Counted from the stretch's first letter, positions 1-10,243 are shown. The stretch is 64,000 nt of DNA from an uncultured Colwellia sp. (GCA_913061475.1 CAJXUN010000008.1:54193-118192), one strand, 5' to 3'. Numbers and translations are program-made. Notes: generated by a model not told the origin, from the sequence alone.

Positions 1-1728
1 CGGCTCGCCTTGGCTACGCGCGGTAGGTAAACTATGGGCGTCAGTAGCATACGCTCGACCCGCAGAGTCGATAAACACCACAGGGCGATTACTGCGCCCT
101 TTAGCGGCACATAGATATTCATCTCCTGACTTGTAGCTTAATGCTTTAGCATCAATATCATGGCCTTTGGCACATCGTGCCCAACCTTTCTCAGAAACCA
201 CTACAGTTACAGCTTCACTTGGCATAAGATCTTTTTCAGATAACGCTTTAGCTTCACTACGCTCAACAATGACCGAACGACGATCATCACCGTACTTTTC
301 AGCAGCCTCGAGGATTTCCTTCTTCATTAAAGTATTCATACGAGCTTTTGAGCTAAGCGTTTTTTCTAAATATTCTCGTTCTGTATTTAGCTCAGCTTGC
401 TCAGCTCTGATTTTAATTTCTTCAAGCTTAGCAAGTTGACGAAGCTTAATTTCTAAAATTGATTCAGCTTGACGTTCAGACAATTCAAAACGCGACATTA
501 ATTCGGCTTTTGGATTGTCATAACTTCTGATGATATCAATGACTTCATCAATATTAAGGTACGCTATCAGCAAGCCATCTAAAATATGTAACCGTGCCAA
601 TACTTTATCTAATCTGTGCTGCAAGCGACGACGAATCGTTTCGCGTCGGTATTCTATCCACTCACTTAAAATGGTTCTAATATCTTTGACTGCAGGTTTG
701 TTATTTAACCCAATCATGTTGAGGTTAACACGAAAGTTTTTCTCTAAATCTGTGGTAGCAAACAAGTGCTGCATTAACTGTTCAATGTCAACTCGATTAG
801 AGCGCGGCACAACCACTAAGCGGATCGGATTTTCATGATCTGACTCATCACGTAAATCAACTACCATCGGCAGTTTTTTAGCCTGCATTTGATTAGCAAT
901 TTGTTCTAATATTTTTCCGCCAGACGCCTGATGTGGTAATGCAGTAATAACCACTTCACCATGTAACTGCTCATAAACCGCGCGCATTTTAATACTGCCA
1001 CGACCGGTTTGATAAATTTTTTCTATATCAGCTTTTGGGGTAATAATTTCGGCATCAGTCGGATAATCTGGACCTTTAATAATATTGAGTAAATCAGCCA
1101 ATTCAGCCTTAGGTTGCTCAATAAGATGAACACAGGCACTCGCCACCTCCCTAGTATTGTGAGGAGGAATATCTGTTGCCATACCAACAGCAATACCAGT
1201 AATACCGTTCAGTAATATATGCGGTAAACGCGCTGGTAAGGTTTTCGGCTCTTTCATGGTGCCATCAAAATTTGGCGTCCAATCAACCGTGCCTTGCCCT
1301 AACTCTGCTAATAAAACTTCACTAAAACGTGATAAGCGCGCTTCGGTGTACCGCATTGCTGCGAAAGACTTAGGATCATCTGGCGCACCCCAGTTACCTT
1401 GGCCATCGACTAATGGATAACGATAAGAAAACGGCTGTGCCATTAATACCATAGCTTCGTAACAAGCTGAGTCACCATGTGGGTGAAACTTACCTAACAC
1501 ATCACCGACAGTACGAGCTGATTTTTTATATTTAGCTAATGCCGATAAACCCAACTCTGACATCGCATAAATGATACGACGTTGCACTGGTTTTAAGCCA
1601 TCACCAATATGCGGTAAGGCTCGATCCATAATGACATACATCGAGTAATTTAAATAAGCTTCTTCAGTAAACTGTCTTAAAGGGCGCTGCTCAATACCGT
1701 CTAAACTAAAGTCGATTGCATCTGACAT
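1..1728 (-). CDS. parC: DNA topoisomerase IV subunit A, C-terminal part cut off by window edge
   Basis: ParC is the DNA-cleaving and rejoining subunit of topoisomerase IV, which unlinks daughter chromosomes together with ParE. The visible 576 codons start at an ATG on the minus strand and run off the left edge, so roughly the last quarter (beta-pinwheel end) is missing. The catalytic tyrosine lies in AAMRYTEAR near residue 120, and the quinolone-resistance region reads [12 protein letters not shown], with the Ser and Glu of a sensitive enzyme. The sequence follows E. coli ParC closely throughout. parE lies about 4 kb upstream on the same strand, separated by two GGDEF genes and a VOC gene, so parC probably has its own promoter in the 143-bp gap before it. 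Confidence 0.97.
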   Translation of the reverse strand, partial: MSDAIDFSLDGIEQRPLRQFTEEAYLNYSMYVIMDRALPHIGDGLKPVQRRIIYAMSELGLSALAKYKKSARTVGDVLGKFHPHGDSACYEAMVLMAQPFSYRYPLVDGQGNWGAPDDPKSFAAMRYTEARLSRFSEVLLAELGQGTVDWTPNFDGTMKEPKTLPARLPHILLNGITGIAVGMATDIPPHNTREVASACVHLIEQPKAELADLLNIIKGPDYPTDAEIITPKADIEKIYQTGRGSIKMRAVYEQLHGEVVITALPHQASGGKILEQIANQMQAKKLPMVVDLRDESDHENPIRLVVVPRSNRVDIEQLMQHLFATTDLEKNFRVNLNMIGLNNKPAVKDIRTILSEWIEYRRETIRRRLQHRLDKVLARLHILDGLLIAYLNIDEVIDIIRSYDNPKAELMSRFELSERQAESILEIKLRQLAKLEEIKIRAEQAELNTEREYLEKTLSSKARMNTLMKKEILEAAEKYGDDRRSVIVERSEAKALSEKDLMPSEAVTVVVSEKGWARCAKGHDIDAKALSYKSGDEYLCAAKGRSNRPVVFIDSAGRAYATDAHSLPTARSQGEP

Positions 1729-1871
1729 GAAAATATTTTCCTAAAAAAGCTCGATTAATGGCGAGTTATTAAACGAAACTTTTAATATTATTGTTCTAGG
1801 GTTAGCTTAGCTGATTATGTCTGTGGAAAGAACACTTTTAGACGAGAAATATCATGAAATGGTAATAAAGT

Positions 1872-3128
1872 TTAATTTTCATTTAGTTCTATACAGTAGC
1901 TACATACTTGGTTGCAGCCATTGGCTTTTGCTTGGTACATAGCCATATCCGCTGCGTGTAACAAACCATCAAAACTTTCTCTAACATCTCTAATACTTGC
2001 TAAACCTATACTAACGGTTATTTGAATATTATTATCTATATTTTCATTGCTACTTTCTTGAATTTTTTCCCGCATACGTTCTGCAATTGCTCGAGCTTGC
2101 TCGATAGTAGCGTCAGGTAAAATTGCAGCAAATTCCTCGCCACCAATACGAGCAAGAAAATCACGAGAACGCATGGTTTCGTTTGCTAAAGCTGCAACAT
2201 TGCATAGGGTTTTATCGCCAACATCATGACCAAAACTATCATTTATCTTTTTAAAATGATCAATATCAAGCATTAAAACACTTAGCTCTCGGTCCTCCAA
2301 CAACGCTTGTTCCATATAAGCATAACCATTATCAAAGAATGAACGACGATTGGGCAATAATGTTAAACTGTCTGTTTTTGCCAGTAAGGTTAAGGCACGG
2401 CGAATTTTAAATTGTCGCAGCAGGAGTAAAAATAAAATCACCGCAGCGACAATAAAAATAGCTATATTACGATTTTGTTGTTTTCGTTCGGATTCAGCGC
2501 GTGAAAGTGCCAAATATTTTATTTGGCTATTTTGTCTAAGCAACTCATTTTCTTCATGCTTTCTCTCAATATCATACTTTTCATTTAAACGTTTAACCCG
2601 CAGCGATTTTTGTTGCTTCAAATACGCAAAGTATTTTTTAATGTATATTTTTTTGCTATCAAATGCTTTTTTATCAGCACCTTGCCTTTCATAAATACTC
2701 GCCAGCATTAAATAAGCACGAGCAAATAGCGGACTGTTGGATTGTCTTTTAGCCAGAGATGGCTCAAGTTTTATAGCTTGATTAAGCCAATTAACCACCT
2801 TGTGCTCTTGCCCTTCAATATTGGCGATATTGGCACGAATCAGATGGAGGATGTACAGCTCAGCTTGATTTAACGTCAAGTCTAATTCTTGAAACTTCAG
2901 TACTTTAGCTTGGGCCGACACTCGATCATGTTCACTCAAGGTTTTAAGCGACAATATTTCGACATTGATCGGCAAAATTTCCTTCACGTCTTGCTGAGTC
3001 GAATATAGCCCATCGACCGCCTTAAACACCGGTTGTTGACCTAAAGTGTCATCTGCACGGGCACTTATAGGCATAACGAGCAAAAACCAACATGCGACGA
3101 TAAGGTTAAGCGCTGAGCTTTTATTCAT
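1872..3128 (-). CDS. Membrane-bound GGDEF protein (probable diguanylate cyclase), TPR-type sensor
   Basis: This 418-residue protein has an N-terminal signal sequence, a periplasmic helical region of TPR-like character (about residues 30-200), a coiled stretch, one membrane segment near 220-240 and a C-terminal GGDEF domain. The active-site motif is GGEEF, a functional variant, near residue 330. An RSRD inhibitory-site motif stands five residues before it, so an active c-di-GMP synthase with product inhibition is expected. Its start overlaps the end of the upstream GGDEF gene by 8 bp, so the two are probably translationally coupled. The signal sensed is unknown. Similarity in layout to its neighbour suggests an old tandem duplication followed by loss of part of the sensor region. 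Confidence 0.85.
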   Translation of the reverse strand: MNKSSALNLIVACWFLLVMPISARADDTLGQQPVFKAVDGLYSTQQDVKEILPINVEILSLKTLSEHDRVSAQAKVLKFQELDLTLNQAELYILHLIRANIANIEGQEHKVVNWLNQAIKLEPSLAKRQSNSPLFARAYLMLASIYERQGADKKAFDSKKIYIKKYFAYLKQQKSLRVKRLNEKYDIERKHEENELLRQNSQIKYLALSRAESERKQQNRNIAIFIVAAVILFLLLLRQFKIRRALTLLAKTDSLTLLPNRRSFFDNGYAYMEQALLEDRELSVLMLDIDHFKKINDSFGHDVGDKTLCNVAALANETMRSRDFLARIGGEEFAAILPDATIEQARAIAERMREKIQESSNENIDNNIQITVSIGLASIRDVRESFDGLLHAADMAMYQAKANGCNQVCSYCIELNEN

Positions 3129-5037
3129 GATAGCTCACTTTATTACGGCCAGAATGTTTAGCCCTTAATAATTGCTCATCTGCAGCTTTTAGCAATGCCG
3201 AAAAACTCTCATAGTTTTGCTGACTAAAGGTTGTAATACCAATACTTACCGTCAATTGATTTATTTGCTGAGTCTGCCATTGTGCACGCTCAATATTTTG
3301 GCGCAGCCTTTGAGCGACTTCGAGTGCATCGTCATGCTCAGTATTTGGCAACAAGGCAATAAATTCCTCACCACCAAATCGCCCAAAGACATCACTATCA
3401 CGCATTAAGCTTTGCCCATGAATGGCTATTTCTTTTAAGGCTTCATCGCCAATACTGTGACCAAATTGGTCATTAATTTTTTTAAAGAAATCAATATCTA
3501 TCATACAAACACTAAAGGCTTGTTGCTGTTGTTTTGACTGCAAAAAGTATTGCTCACCTAATTGCAGTAATCGCCGACGATTAGTCACTCCCGTTAAGCT
3601 ATCAGTACGTGTTGCTCTAATTAAATTTCTTTGCCCTTTAACCACTCGATATAAAAACCACGCCAGTATCAACAAACAAACCGCCAATAGTGCAACAAAC
3701 ACCTGACGACTTTCAGTATCAAGGTTTAATTGCTGAAGCTGTAAATCTTGAATACGTTGATTTTTGTTTAAGATATTTCGTTGTCTTTGCGCGGTTTCAC
3801 TTTGATATTGTAATCTTAACTCATCAATTTCAGTGGTTTCTCGCGCTTCGTTGTAGGTTATCGACTTGGTGAAATATTGCTTCTGAATTTGATATGCCTT
3901 GTTGTAATGACCTAAAGCATAATGTAATTTTGCTCTTAAAAAGAGAATATTAAGCTCACTAGTATCATAAATATCGCTGTCTTTATGCTCGAGTAATGCT
4001 TCCGCCTGCTCTAGATTCAGTAACGCTTCTTGATAACGCGCCATTTTTTCAAAAATATACGCTTTATCAATAAGGTACTGAAGTTTTACTAAATGCTGTT
4101 CAGCTTCTTTAACGTACTCACCTGCTAACAAAATATAGCGATAAGCATTTTCAGTATCACTATCATCTTTATTTAATAATGCCCAAGCTAAGCTACGATA
4201 AACACCAGCAATAAACTCATTACTGGTGTTTTCTTGAATTTCACTTTCTAACACACGATATACTGTAATAGCTTGTTCGTAGCGCTTTTGGTTAGCATGA
4301 TTAATCGCTACATTGTGCAAACTATTTAGCGCATAATTATGCTTACCTGCATTCTTAAAGTGTTGATATGATTTTTGAAAATAATCATTTGCTTGGCTTT
4401 CTTCACCTAAATTTCCATACAAAATGCCTAATTCGCTATTAATGTCACCTAAAAGCGCCTCATCAGCGATAGAGTTTGCCAAAATTAAGGCATTATTGAG
4501 TGTAATAAGCGACTGTTTATAATCTTTTCTTAAATAAAATATCGCACCAATATTGATCAAACCACGCGCCGTTAATTCCTGATTATTCATTGAGCGAGCA
4601 ACATCTAAACCATTTTGATAAAATTGCACAGCACCATCAAAATCACCCAAGCTTTCTAACGAAAAGCCTTTAGTGTAAGCAAGTTCGGCAATAAATATAC
4701 TCGGGTTATTCAGTTGTTTTGCGAGTTTCAAGCCCTGCTCTGCTGCGGCAGAACTTAAGCTATAAAGTGCTTGATCGGCATAAGCTGAAGATTGAATGCG
4801 ATAATAATTTACTTGCTGAGTGATAGGTTGTGAGATTAGTTCGTCTTTATGAGCATTTAATAATAGTAATGCGGCTTTTGGATCGCGGTCATTAAGTTGT
4901 TCAGCCCGCAGTAGAAATGCGCTAAAGTCACTATCAGTAACAGACTGCAAAGCATTTGATTTACAAGATATTAACAATAAAAAGAACAGAATGACGCTAA
5001 AATTTTGAAAGATAAATTTTACAAAATTTTTCAACAA
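3121..5037 (-). CDS. TPR-GGDEF membrane protein (probable diguanylate cyclase)
   Basis: This 638-residue protein starts with a hydrophobic export segment containing LLISCKS, a possible lipobox. It is followed by a long tetratricopeptide-like helical region (about 40-420) with repeated alanine/tyrosine patterns, a coiled stretch, a membrane segment near 445-465 and a GGDEF domain. The catalytic motif GGEEF near residue 554 is preceded by RDSD, which fits the allosteric I-site. The predicted role is synthesis of c-di-GMP in response to a ligand or protein bound by the periplasmic TPR domain. It is the first gene of a two-gene unit with the next GGDEF gene, which it overlaps. No phosphodiesterase (EAL/HD-GYP) is nearby. 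The specific input is not recognisable from sequence. Confidence 0.87.
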   Translation of the reverse strand: MLKNFVKFIFQNFSVILFFLLLISCKSNALQSVTDSDFSAFLLRAEQLNDRDPKAALLLLNAHKDELISQPITQQVNYYRIQSSAYADQALYSLSSAAAEQGLKLAKQLNNPSIFIAELAYTKGFSLESLGDFDGAVQFYQNGLDVARSMNNQELTARGLINIGAIFYLRKDYKQSLITLNNALILANSIADEALLGDINSELGILYGNLGEESQANDYFQKSYQHFKNAGKHNYALNSLHNVAINHANQKRYEQAITVYRVLESEIQENTSNEFIAGVYRSLAWALLNKDDSDTENAYRYILLAGEYVKEAEQHLVKLQYLIDKAYIFEKMARYQEALLNLEQAEALLEHKDSDIYDTSELNILFLRAKLHYALGHYNKAYQIQKQYFTKSITYNEARETTEIDELRLQYQSETAQRQRNILNKNQRIQDLQLQQLNLDTESRQVFVALLAVCLLILAWFLYRVVKGQRNLIRATRTDSLTGVTNRRRLLQLGEQYFLQSKQQQQAFSVCMIDIDFFKKINDQFGHSIGDEALKEIAIHGQSLMRDSDVFGRFGGEEFIALLPNTEHDDALEVAQRLRQNIERAQWQTQQINQLTVSIGITTFSQQNYESFSALLKAADEQLLRAKHSGRNKVSYHE

Positions 5038-5168
5038 ACTTCGTGCCCCACAAACCCATACGATAAGTTACAAATTACAGTATAAAACGAATCAACCTGA
5101 ACAATAAACTGTTATTTGATGTCACTAAAAAATAAATCAACATAGCTTTTATTAATAACTTTTTTAAA

Positions 5169-5576
5169 CTATTTTTCAGTTACTTGCCAATAACTTGCTT
5201 CTATTTTGTGACCATCAGGGTCAATAACGAAACAGCCATAATAAGGTGTTCCGTATTCTGGTCTTACGCCCGGCGCACCATTACAACGTCCTCCCATTGC
5301 TAAAGCACAACGATAAAATTCATCAACTTGTTGCTTGCTTAAGGCGACAAAACCAAAATGAACACCGTTGCCTGTTGTCGCAGGTAACTGGTCAAAAGGT
5401 TGTTGTAGCCAAAATTCTGGATATCCTTTGCCATAGGCGAGCGCATGGTCATATTCGCTAACTAAATCTATACTTAAGGTTGCTAGCACCGGCGTATAAA
5501 ACGATTTGGCACGTGCTAAATCATTAGTACCAATAGAGGCATGGCATATACTGCGTAAGCGGCGGTGTTCAATCAT
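5169..5576 (-). CDS. VOC (glyoxalase/bleomycin-resistance fold) family protein
   Basis: This compact 135-residue protein has the vicinal-oxygen-chelate layout. It opens with a beta strand carrying a histidine (CHASIGTNDLARAKSFY), and its second half ends in GCFVIDPDGHKIEASYW, the usual C-terminal metal-site strand with a glutamate. Members of this family do many jobs (lyases, dioxygenases, antibiotic binding), and the sequence does not show which applies here. It stands alone between parE and the GGDEF pair on the same strand. Its start codon is followed upstream by the parE terminator, so it is probably transcribed separately from parE. Confidence 0.8.
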   Translation of the reverse strand: MIEHRRLRSICHASIGTNDLARAKSFYTPVLATLSIDLVSEYDHALAYGKGYPEFWLQQPFDQLPATTGNGVHFGFVALSKQQVDEFYRCALAMGGRCNGAPGVRPEYGTPYYGCFVIDPDGHKIEASYWQVTEK

Positions 5577-5593
5577 AATTTTTCCTTAGAAAC

Positions 5594-5630
5594 AAAAAAA
5601 GGTACAGCGTTGTTAAACTATACCTTTTAT
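5594..5630 (-). terminator. Rho-independent terminator after parE
   Basis: On the minus strand, arms AAAAGGTA and TACCTTTT (5621-5628 and 5597-5604) flank a 16-nt loop and run into a T tract. It lies 62 bp after the parE stop codon, just before the VOC gene. Confidence 0.65.
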
Positions 5631-5691
5631 TAAAAACCTCGATAAACAAAACGGCTATCAAGTGAATGAGTTGTTTATTACACCTATTTAT

Positions 5692-7581
5692 CTAGGCTAA
5701 TTCAACCATATCACCCTTAGATTGTAGCCATTCTTTTCGATCGCCTGCACGCTTTTTAGATAACAACATATCCATCAATTCCATGGTTTCAGCATGCTCA
5801 TCTACCGTCAATTGCACCAAACGACGAGTATTAGGATCCATGGTGGTTTCACGTAACTGCAACGGATTCATTTCACCTAGACCTTTAAAGCGTTGAACAT
5901 TGACTTTACCACGCTTTTTCTCTGCTTCGATGCGATCGATGATACCGTCTTTTTCGGCTTCATCTAAGGCGTAAAACACTTCTTTGCCGACATCTATACG
6001 ATACAATGGTGGCATAGCAACATAAACATGCCCGGCTTGTACCAACGGTAAGAAATGCTGTGTAAACAGTGCGCAAAGTAAAGTCGCAATATGCAAACCG
6101 TCAGAGTCGGCATCGGCAAGAATACAAATTTTTCCGTAGCGCAAACCTGATAAGTCATCGGTATCTGGATCAATACCTAAAGCAACTGAAATATCATGAA
6201 CTTCCTGCGATGCTAGAATTTGCCCAGAGTCGACTTCCCAAGTATTTAAGATTTTACCTCGTAGCGGCATAATCGCTTGAATTTCACGATCTCGTGCTTG
6301 TTTTGCACTGCCTCCCGCCGAGTCACCTTCAACTAAAAATAGCTCCGTACGTAAAATATCTTGGCTACCGCAATCCGTTAATTTACCGGGTAGTGCGGGC
6401 CCTTGCGTGACCTTTTTACGAATAATTTTTTTGCTAGCACGTAATCGTCGCTGAGCGTTAGAAATGCAAAATTCTGCTAATGCTTCCGATATTTCAGTAT
6501 GTTCATTGAGCCACAAACTAAAAGAATCTTTAACAACACCGGTTACAAATGCGGCACACTGGCGCGACGACAATCTTTCTTTAGTTTGCCCGGCAAATTG
6601 TGGATCTTCCATTTTTACCGATAAAATATAAGAACATTTATCCCAAATATCATCCGGTGTTAGCTTGACTCCTCGAGGCAGCAAATTTCTAAATTCACAA
6701 AACTCCCGCATTGATTCAAGTAAGCCTTGGCGTAAACCATTAACATGCGTACCGCCTTGCACCGTAGGAATTAAATTCACATAACTTTCGCCTACTGATT
6801 CACCGCCTTCAGGTAACCAGGTTACCGCCCAATCAGCGGCTTCATGTTGCGAGGTAAAGCTGCCAACAAATGGTTCTTCTGGTAAGCTTTCATAACCTTT
6901 AACCGACTCTTTTAAATAATCTACTAAACCATCTTCATAACACCATTGATATTTATTATCTTCGTTTTTATCGTGGAACTTTATTGTTAATCCCGGACAA
7001 AGTACGGCTTTCGCTTTTAATAGGTGGACTAATCGACGTGCTGAAAATTTAGCTGAATCAAAATATTTTTCATCCGGCCAAAACTTCACTCGTGTGCCGG
7101 TATTTCGACGACCTACGGTGCCAGTTTCTCTTAACTCTTCGACTTTATGGCCACTTTCAAACGCCATTTCAAAAACTTTTCCATCACGTCTAACGGCAAC
7201 GTCGACACGTGTAGATAAAGCATTAACTACGGAAATACCAACGCCATGTAAACCACCAGAAAATTGGTAGTTTTTATTGGAGAACTTACCACCAGCATGT
7301 AACTTACAAAAAATCAGTTCTACGCCTGAAACCCCTTCCTCAGGATGGATATCAATAGGCATACCTCGACCATCATCAATAACCTCTAATGACTGATCTT
7401 TATCAAGAATCACGGTAATATTTTGTGCATGCCCCGCTAACGCTTCATCAACAGAGTTATCGATAACTTCTTGACCTAAGTGATTAGGACGTGTTGTATC
7501 GGTATACATGCCTGGACGATGGCGCACCGGGTCGAGGCCACTTAGGACCTCAATGGAGTCGGAATTATATTGTTCGCTCAT
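5692..7581 (-). CDS. parE: DNA topoisomerase IV subunit B
   Basis: ParE is the ATPase subunit of topoisomerase IV and powers strand passage by ParC. The 629 residues match the usual length. The N-terminal GHKL ATPase domain shows the Bergerat motifs (NSVDEALAGHA, DDGRGMP, GGLHGVGISVVNALS). The transducer region follows, and the TOPRIM domain carries LVEGDSAGGSAKQ and LADADSDGLHI with its acidic metal ligands. The C-terminal end carries the QRFKGLGEMNP signature. It is the last gene of a minus-strand group nudF-yqiB-cpdA-yqiA-parE, 18 bp after yqiA, as in many gammaproteobacteria. A terminator follows. Confidence 0.98.
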   Translation of the reverse strand: MSEQYNSDSIEVLSGLDPVRHRPGMYTDTTRPNHLGQEVIDNSVDEALAGHAQNITVILDKDQSLEVIDDGRGMPIDIHPEEGVSGVELIFCKLHAGGKFSNKNYQFSGGLHGVGISVVNALSTRVDVAVRRDGKVFEMAFESGHKVEELRETGTVGRRNTGTRVKFWPDEKYFDSAKFSARRLVHLLKAKAVLCPGLTIKFHDKNEDNKYQWCYEDGLVDYLKESVKGYESLPEEPFVGSFTSQHEAADWAVTWLPEGGESVGESYVNLIPTVQGGTHVNGLRQGLLESMREFCEFRNLLPRGVKLTPDDIWDKCSYILSVKMEDPQFAGQTKERLSSRQCAAFVTGVVKDSFSLWLNEHTEISEALAEFCISNAQRRLRASKKIIRKKVTQGPALPGKLTDCGSQDILRTELFLVEGDSAGGSAKQARDREIQAIMPLRGKILNTWEVDSGQILASQEVHDISVALGIDPDTDDLSGLRYGKICILADADSDGLHIATLLCALFTQHFLPLVQAGHVYVAMPPLYRIDVGKEVFYALDEAEKDGIIDRIEAEKKRGKVNVQRFKGLGEMNPLQLRETTMDPNTRRLVQLTVDEHAETMELMDMLLSKKRAGDRKEWLQSKGDMVELA

Positions 7582-7599
7582 TTAATTATTCTGATAATC

Positions 7600-8184
7600 T
7601 TAGGCTGAATATGATTGTAAATTAAAAAATAACGCTACGTTAGGCAGGATATTTTCATAGTCGATAAAACTATGATCGCCACCTTGTTCTATTACCAATT
7701 GGCAATGACGGTATTTTTCAACGGCTTGTTGGTAATCTAACACTTCATCACCGGTTTGTACCATGACCAAGTAATTATTTTTAGAAATTTTTTCCTGTTC
7801 AAGCGCTTTTAGATCGACAATATGTTGATCTTTTATCTGATAGCGCTCTTGAGTATAAGGGTTTACTTGCTCACCGAGGTAAGCTTGCATTAAATCGAAT
7901 GGCTTTACCGCAGGGTTAATAAGTACTGCCTTTAACTGATATTTTTCAGCGAGGTAGCTAGCAAAGTAACCTCCTAATGATGACCCCATGACTAACCATG
8001 TGCTATTGCTTGCAAGCGCAATTATACTTTCAAGCTGTTTAATCGCGGCATTTGGCGAAGCAGCAATTTGTGGACAATGAAACTTAATATCAGGATAGTT
8101 TGAGGCAAAATACTGCCTAGTAAGCTCAGCCTTCGTAGATTGAGGCGAAGAATTAAAACCATGAATATACAACACATTTACCAT
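7600..8184 (-). CDS. yqiA: YqiA-type esterase, alpha/beta hydrolase
   Basis: This small 194-residue alpha/beta-hydrolase belongs to the UPF0227/YqiA family, for which E. coli YqiA has esterase activity on short acyl esters. The oxyanion/N-terminal motif is YIHGFNSSP, the nucleophile elbow is GSSLGG (Ser near 69), the acid is likely the Asp in TGDEVLDY, and the histidine sits in GGDHSF. All three catalytic residues are therefore present. It is cytoplasmic, with no signal peptide. It lies between cpdA (25-bp gap) and parE (18-bp gap), the same position as in E. coli, and is presumably co-transcribed. Its natural substrate is unknown. Confidence 0.9.
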   Translation of the reverse strand: MVNVLYIHGFNSSPQSTKAELTRQYFASNYPDIKFHCPQIAASPNAAIKQLESIIALASNSTWLVMGSSLGGYFASYLAEKYQLKAVLINPAVKPFDLMQAYLGEQVNPYTQERYQIKDQHIVDLKALEQEKISKNNYLVMVQTGDEVLDYQQAVEKYRHCQLVIEQGGDHSFIDYENILPNVALFFNLQSYSA

Positions 8185-8209
8185 AATAAATCATATTCTC
8201 TAGTAAGAG

Positions 8210-8965
8210 TTAAACAAAAAATTCTTGGCTAGAGATAGATTCGTTTTTAGCCATAGTAAATAATCTATAACCTGCAGGTTGACCATTTGATTGAGCAGTC
8301 ACTGAATTCGTATCAAATTGAATTGACGTTGCGGGACACGTATACAAATTGAGTGTTCTATCAGACAAGACTACAGGTAAGGTTAGTGCTTGATGAACAT
8401 GGCCGCAGCCTAGTGCTTTTATCGAAGGAACTTGAGTTAAAAACTGTTGAAGTTCTGCTTTATTTTCTAAGCCATGACGGTCGATAAAATATCCAACGTC
8501 AACCGCATGATGGTGCATTAATGCTAGTTGAGATTTATTTTTATCAATAGACGTCGCTATGGTATCTGCTTGTGCGCTATTAAAAATACCCGCAGGCGTA
8601 GCGCTTTTACTTTCCAGTAGCAGCACTTGCCAATCATCGCTTTCTATTATCTTATCGTGGCAAAAAGGCGTCTGCGATAAATAACGTTTTAACAAAGCAG
8701 CATCATCATGATTACCCGCAAGATAATAAACCGGCATCGTGATTTTACAGGCATCAAAGGCCTGAACAAAAAGCTGATAAGACGCTTCACTGTGATCTTG
8801 GGTTAAATCTCCGGTAAATACCATCGCATCAATCATTGGCATTGCTTTTATTGCCAACAATACTTTAAGTAAGTTCTGATAAACATTTGCCTGGTGGTGC
8901 AAACCGTTAGGGTCAGCAAATAAATGGCTGTCACTAATTTGCGCTAGGATAAATTTTTTTGTCAT
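8210..8965 (-). CDS. cpdA: 3',5'-cyclic-AMP phosphodiesterase
   Basis: CpdA hydrolyses cAMP to AMP and so tunes CRP-dependent transcription. The 251-residue protein is a class III calcineurin-like metallophosphoesterase. All metal-binding blocks are visible in order: DSH near residue 12, GDLTQD near 51, GNHD near 84, an HHH cluster near 160 and GHVH near 200. Length and order agree with the family. It starts 3 bp after the yqiB stop and is followed by yqiA, as in the E. coli order nudF-yqiB-cpdA-yqiA-parE, which supports the specific assignment over a generic phosphoesterase. Confidence 0.93.
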   Translation of the reverse strand: MTKKFILAQISDSHLFADPNGLHHQANVYQNLLKVLLAIKAMPMIDAMVFTGDLTQDHSEASYQLFVQAFDACKITMPVYYLAGNHDDAALLKRYLSQTPFCHDKIIESDDWQVLLLESKSATPAGIFNSAQADTIATSIDKNKSQLALMHHHAVDVGYFIDRHGLENKAELQQFLTQVPSIKALGCGHVHQALTLPVVLSDRTLNLYTCPATSIQFDTNSVTAQSNGQPAGYRLFTMAKNESISSQEFFV

Positions 8966-8968
8966 AGC

Positions 8969-9427
8969 TTAAGATTTTTTAGCCAAATTTAAATGTACCT
9001 GACCAAGTTGCAAACATAACTGCAGCCATTCTTTTAAAAAATAGCTTACTTGTTGTTTTTCGTCAGGCAAATGCATCTTGTCATTAGGGTAGTCATAACG
9101 TGGCTTTATTTGCTGTACATCTTGATTACTGATCACTTCAGCCACGCGAGCGTCATGATAAAGTCGAACCACCATTTTAGGACGAAAGAGCTCGGCTAAG
9201 TTATAGCCGTGAATATTGGTTTCTTGGTAAATTGTTACTAACGTCGTGTATTTAGTCACTTCATTAACTTTTACTCGGTAACTCAAAAAATCAGAGATAA
9301 AAAAACAACGTTGCTCACCCACTTGCTCTCTATCAGCTAGAATACGTAACAGTAACATATAGTTGACCTCACATAAGGTCATTAATGTTGGTAAGTGGGG
9401 ACGATATTTTTTCGCTGCAACAGACAT
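8969..9427 (-). CDS. yqiB: DUF1249 family protein YqiB
   Basis: This 152-residue cytoplasmic protein of the DUF1249/YqiB family has no established biochemical function. It opens with a conserved KYRPHLPTLMTLCEVNYMLLLRIL block, quoted here only to its first motif KYRPHLPTLMTLCEVNY, which is the family hallmark. The central region ends in a PRYDYPNDKMHLPDEKQQ stretch that is also typical. No signal peptide or membrane segment is seen. The gene abuts nudF (stop and start adjacent at 9427/9428) and lies 3 bp before cpdA, so it is in an operon whose order is conserved among gammaproteobacteria. The conserved context hints at nucleotide metabolism, but that is not shown by the sequence. Confidence 0.88.
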   Translation of the reverse strand: MSVAAKKYRPHLPTLMTLCEVNYMLLLRILADREQVGEQRCFFISDFLSYRVKVNEVTKYTTLVTIYQETNIHGYNLAELFRPKMVVRLYHDARVAEVISNQDVQQIKPRYDYPNDKMHLPDEKQQVSYFLKEWLQLCLQLGQVHLNLAKKS

Positions 9428-10063
9428 TTATTTCCAGCTTGCTTTAAGCTTATCAATATTTAGAGCTAACCATTGTAACGCAATAATCGTGGCAGCATTA
9501 GGGATCTTTCCTTCTGCAAGTAACTTTTCAGCGTCTTTACGGGCAACAACGTGTACTAAAATATCTTCACCTTCAGTTACTAAGCCATAAACCCCATTAA
9601 CATTCTTGCTATCTACACTGGCACAATAAAGGTGAATACATTCACTCATGCCACCTGAGCTAGATAGATAATTCATCACTTTGGTTACCTTTTCCGGCAC
9701 GACATCTAAATTAGCTTCTTCCTTTGCTTCTCTTATAGCAACGTCTAGTGGTGCTTCATTTTTTGAAAACATGCCAGCAATCAGTTCTAGTTGCCAAGGT
9801 CCGGTTTGACTAGCCAACGCCCCTGAGCGAAATTGTTCTATCAATACCACAGCGTCAGTCACAGGGTCATAAGGCAATAAGGCAACCGCATCGCCGCGTT
9901 CAAATACTTCTCGCGTTAATACTTGACTGTAACCACCGCCATAGAGCTTATGCCTAAATTTATATTCATCAAGCGCGAAAAAACCTTGGTACTTTCTCGA
10001 TTTTTCAACTATTTCCACATCGGCTAAATTGAAACGTAACAGCGGCTCTTTAGTTATCGTCAT
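9428..10063 (-). CDS. nudF: ADP-ribose pyrophosphatase (Nudix hydrolase)
   Basis: NudF cleaves ADP-ribose to AMP and ribose-5-phosphate. The Nudix box reads G-x5-E-x7-REAKEEANL near residues 95-120, with all catalytic glutamates present, although the usual glycine near its end is Asn. The frame is open 18 codons further upstream, but the ATG at 10063 has a GGAG Shine-Dalgarno sequence about 8 bp before it and matches the family's N-terminus, so it is preferred, giving 211 residues. It is the first gene of the minus-strand group that runs through yqiB, cpdA and yqiA to parE, and it is divergent from tolC across a 180-bp intergenic region. Confidence 0.93.
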   Translation of the reverse strand: MTITKEPLLRFNLADVEIVEKSRKYQGFFALDEYKFRHKLYGGGYSQVLTREVFERGDAVALLPYDPVTDAVVLIEQFRSGALASQTGPWQLELIAGMFSKNEAPLDVAIREAKEEANLDVVPEKVTKVMNYLSSSGGMSECIHLYCASVDSKNVNGVYGLVTEGEDILVHVVARKDAEKLLAEGKIPNAATIIALQWLALNIDKLKASWK

Positions 10064-10243
10064 AGTAGGACTCCAGTATGTGCTCACGCTAATTTCAAGT
10101 ACACTAACACTTAACATTTTGTTACACTAGAGTGCTTTCCTAAACACTTATTTTATTTAGCTAATTCCTTATTCGCGATAATATAGTTACAATTAAAAAA
10201 ATAACAGTAATACTCAGTTCATTATTACAGGAATCGCTTCAAC

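Noticed and set aside
9428..10063. Inactive NudF because of an Asn in the Nudix box
   Set aside because: All catalytic Glu and Arg residues are intact, and the changed Gly is not a metal ligand, so loss of activity is not supported.
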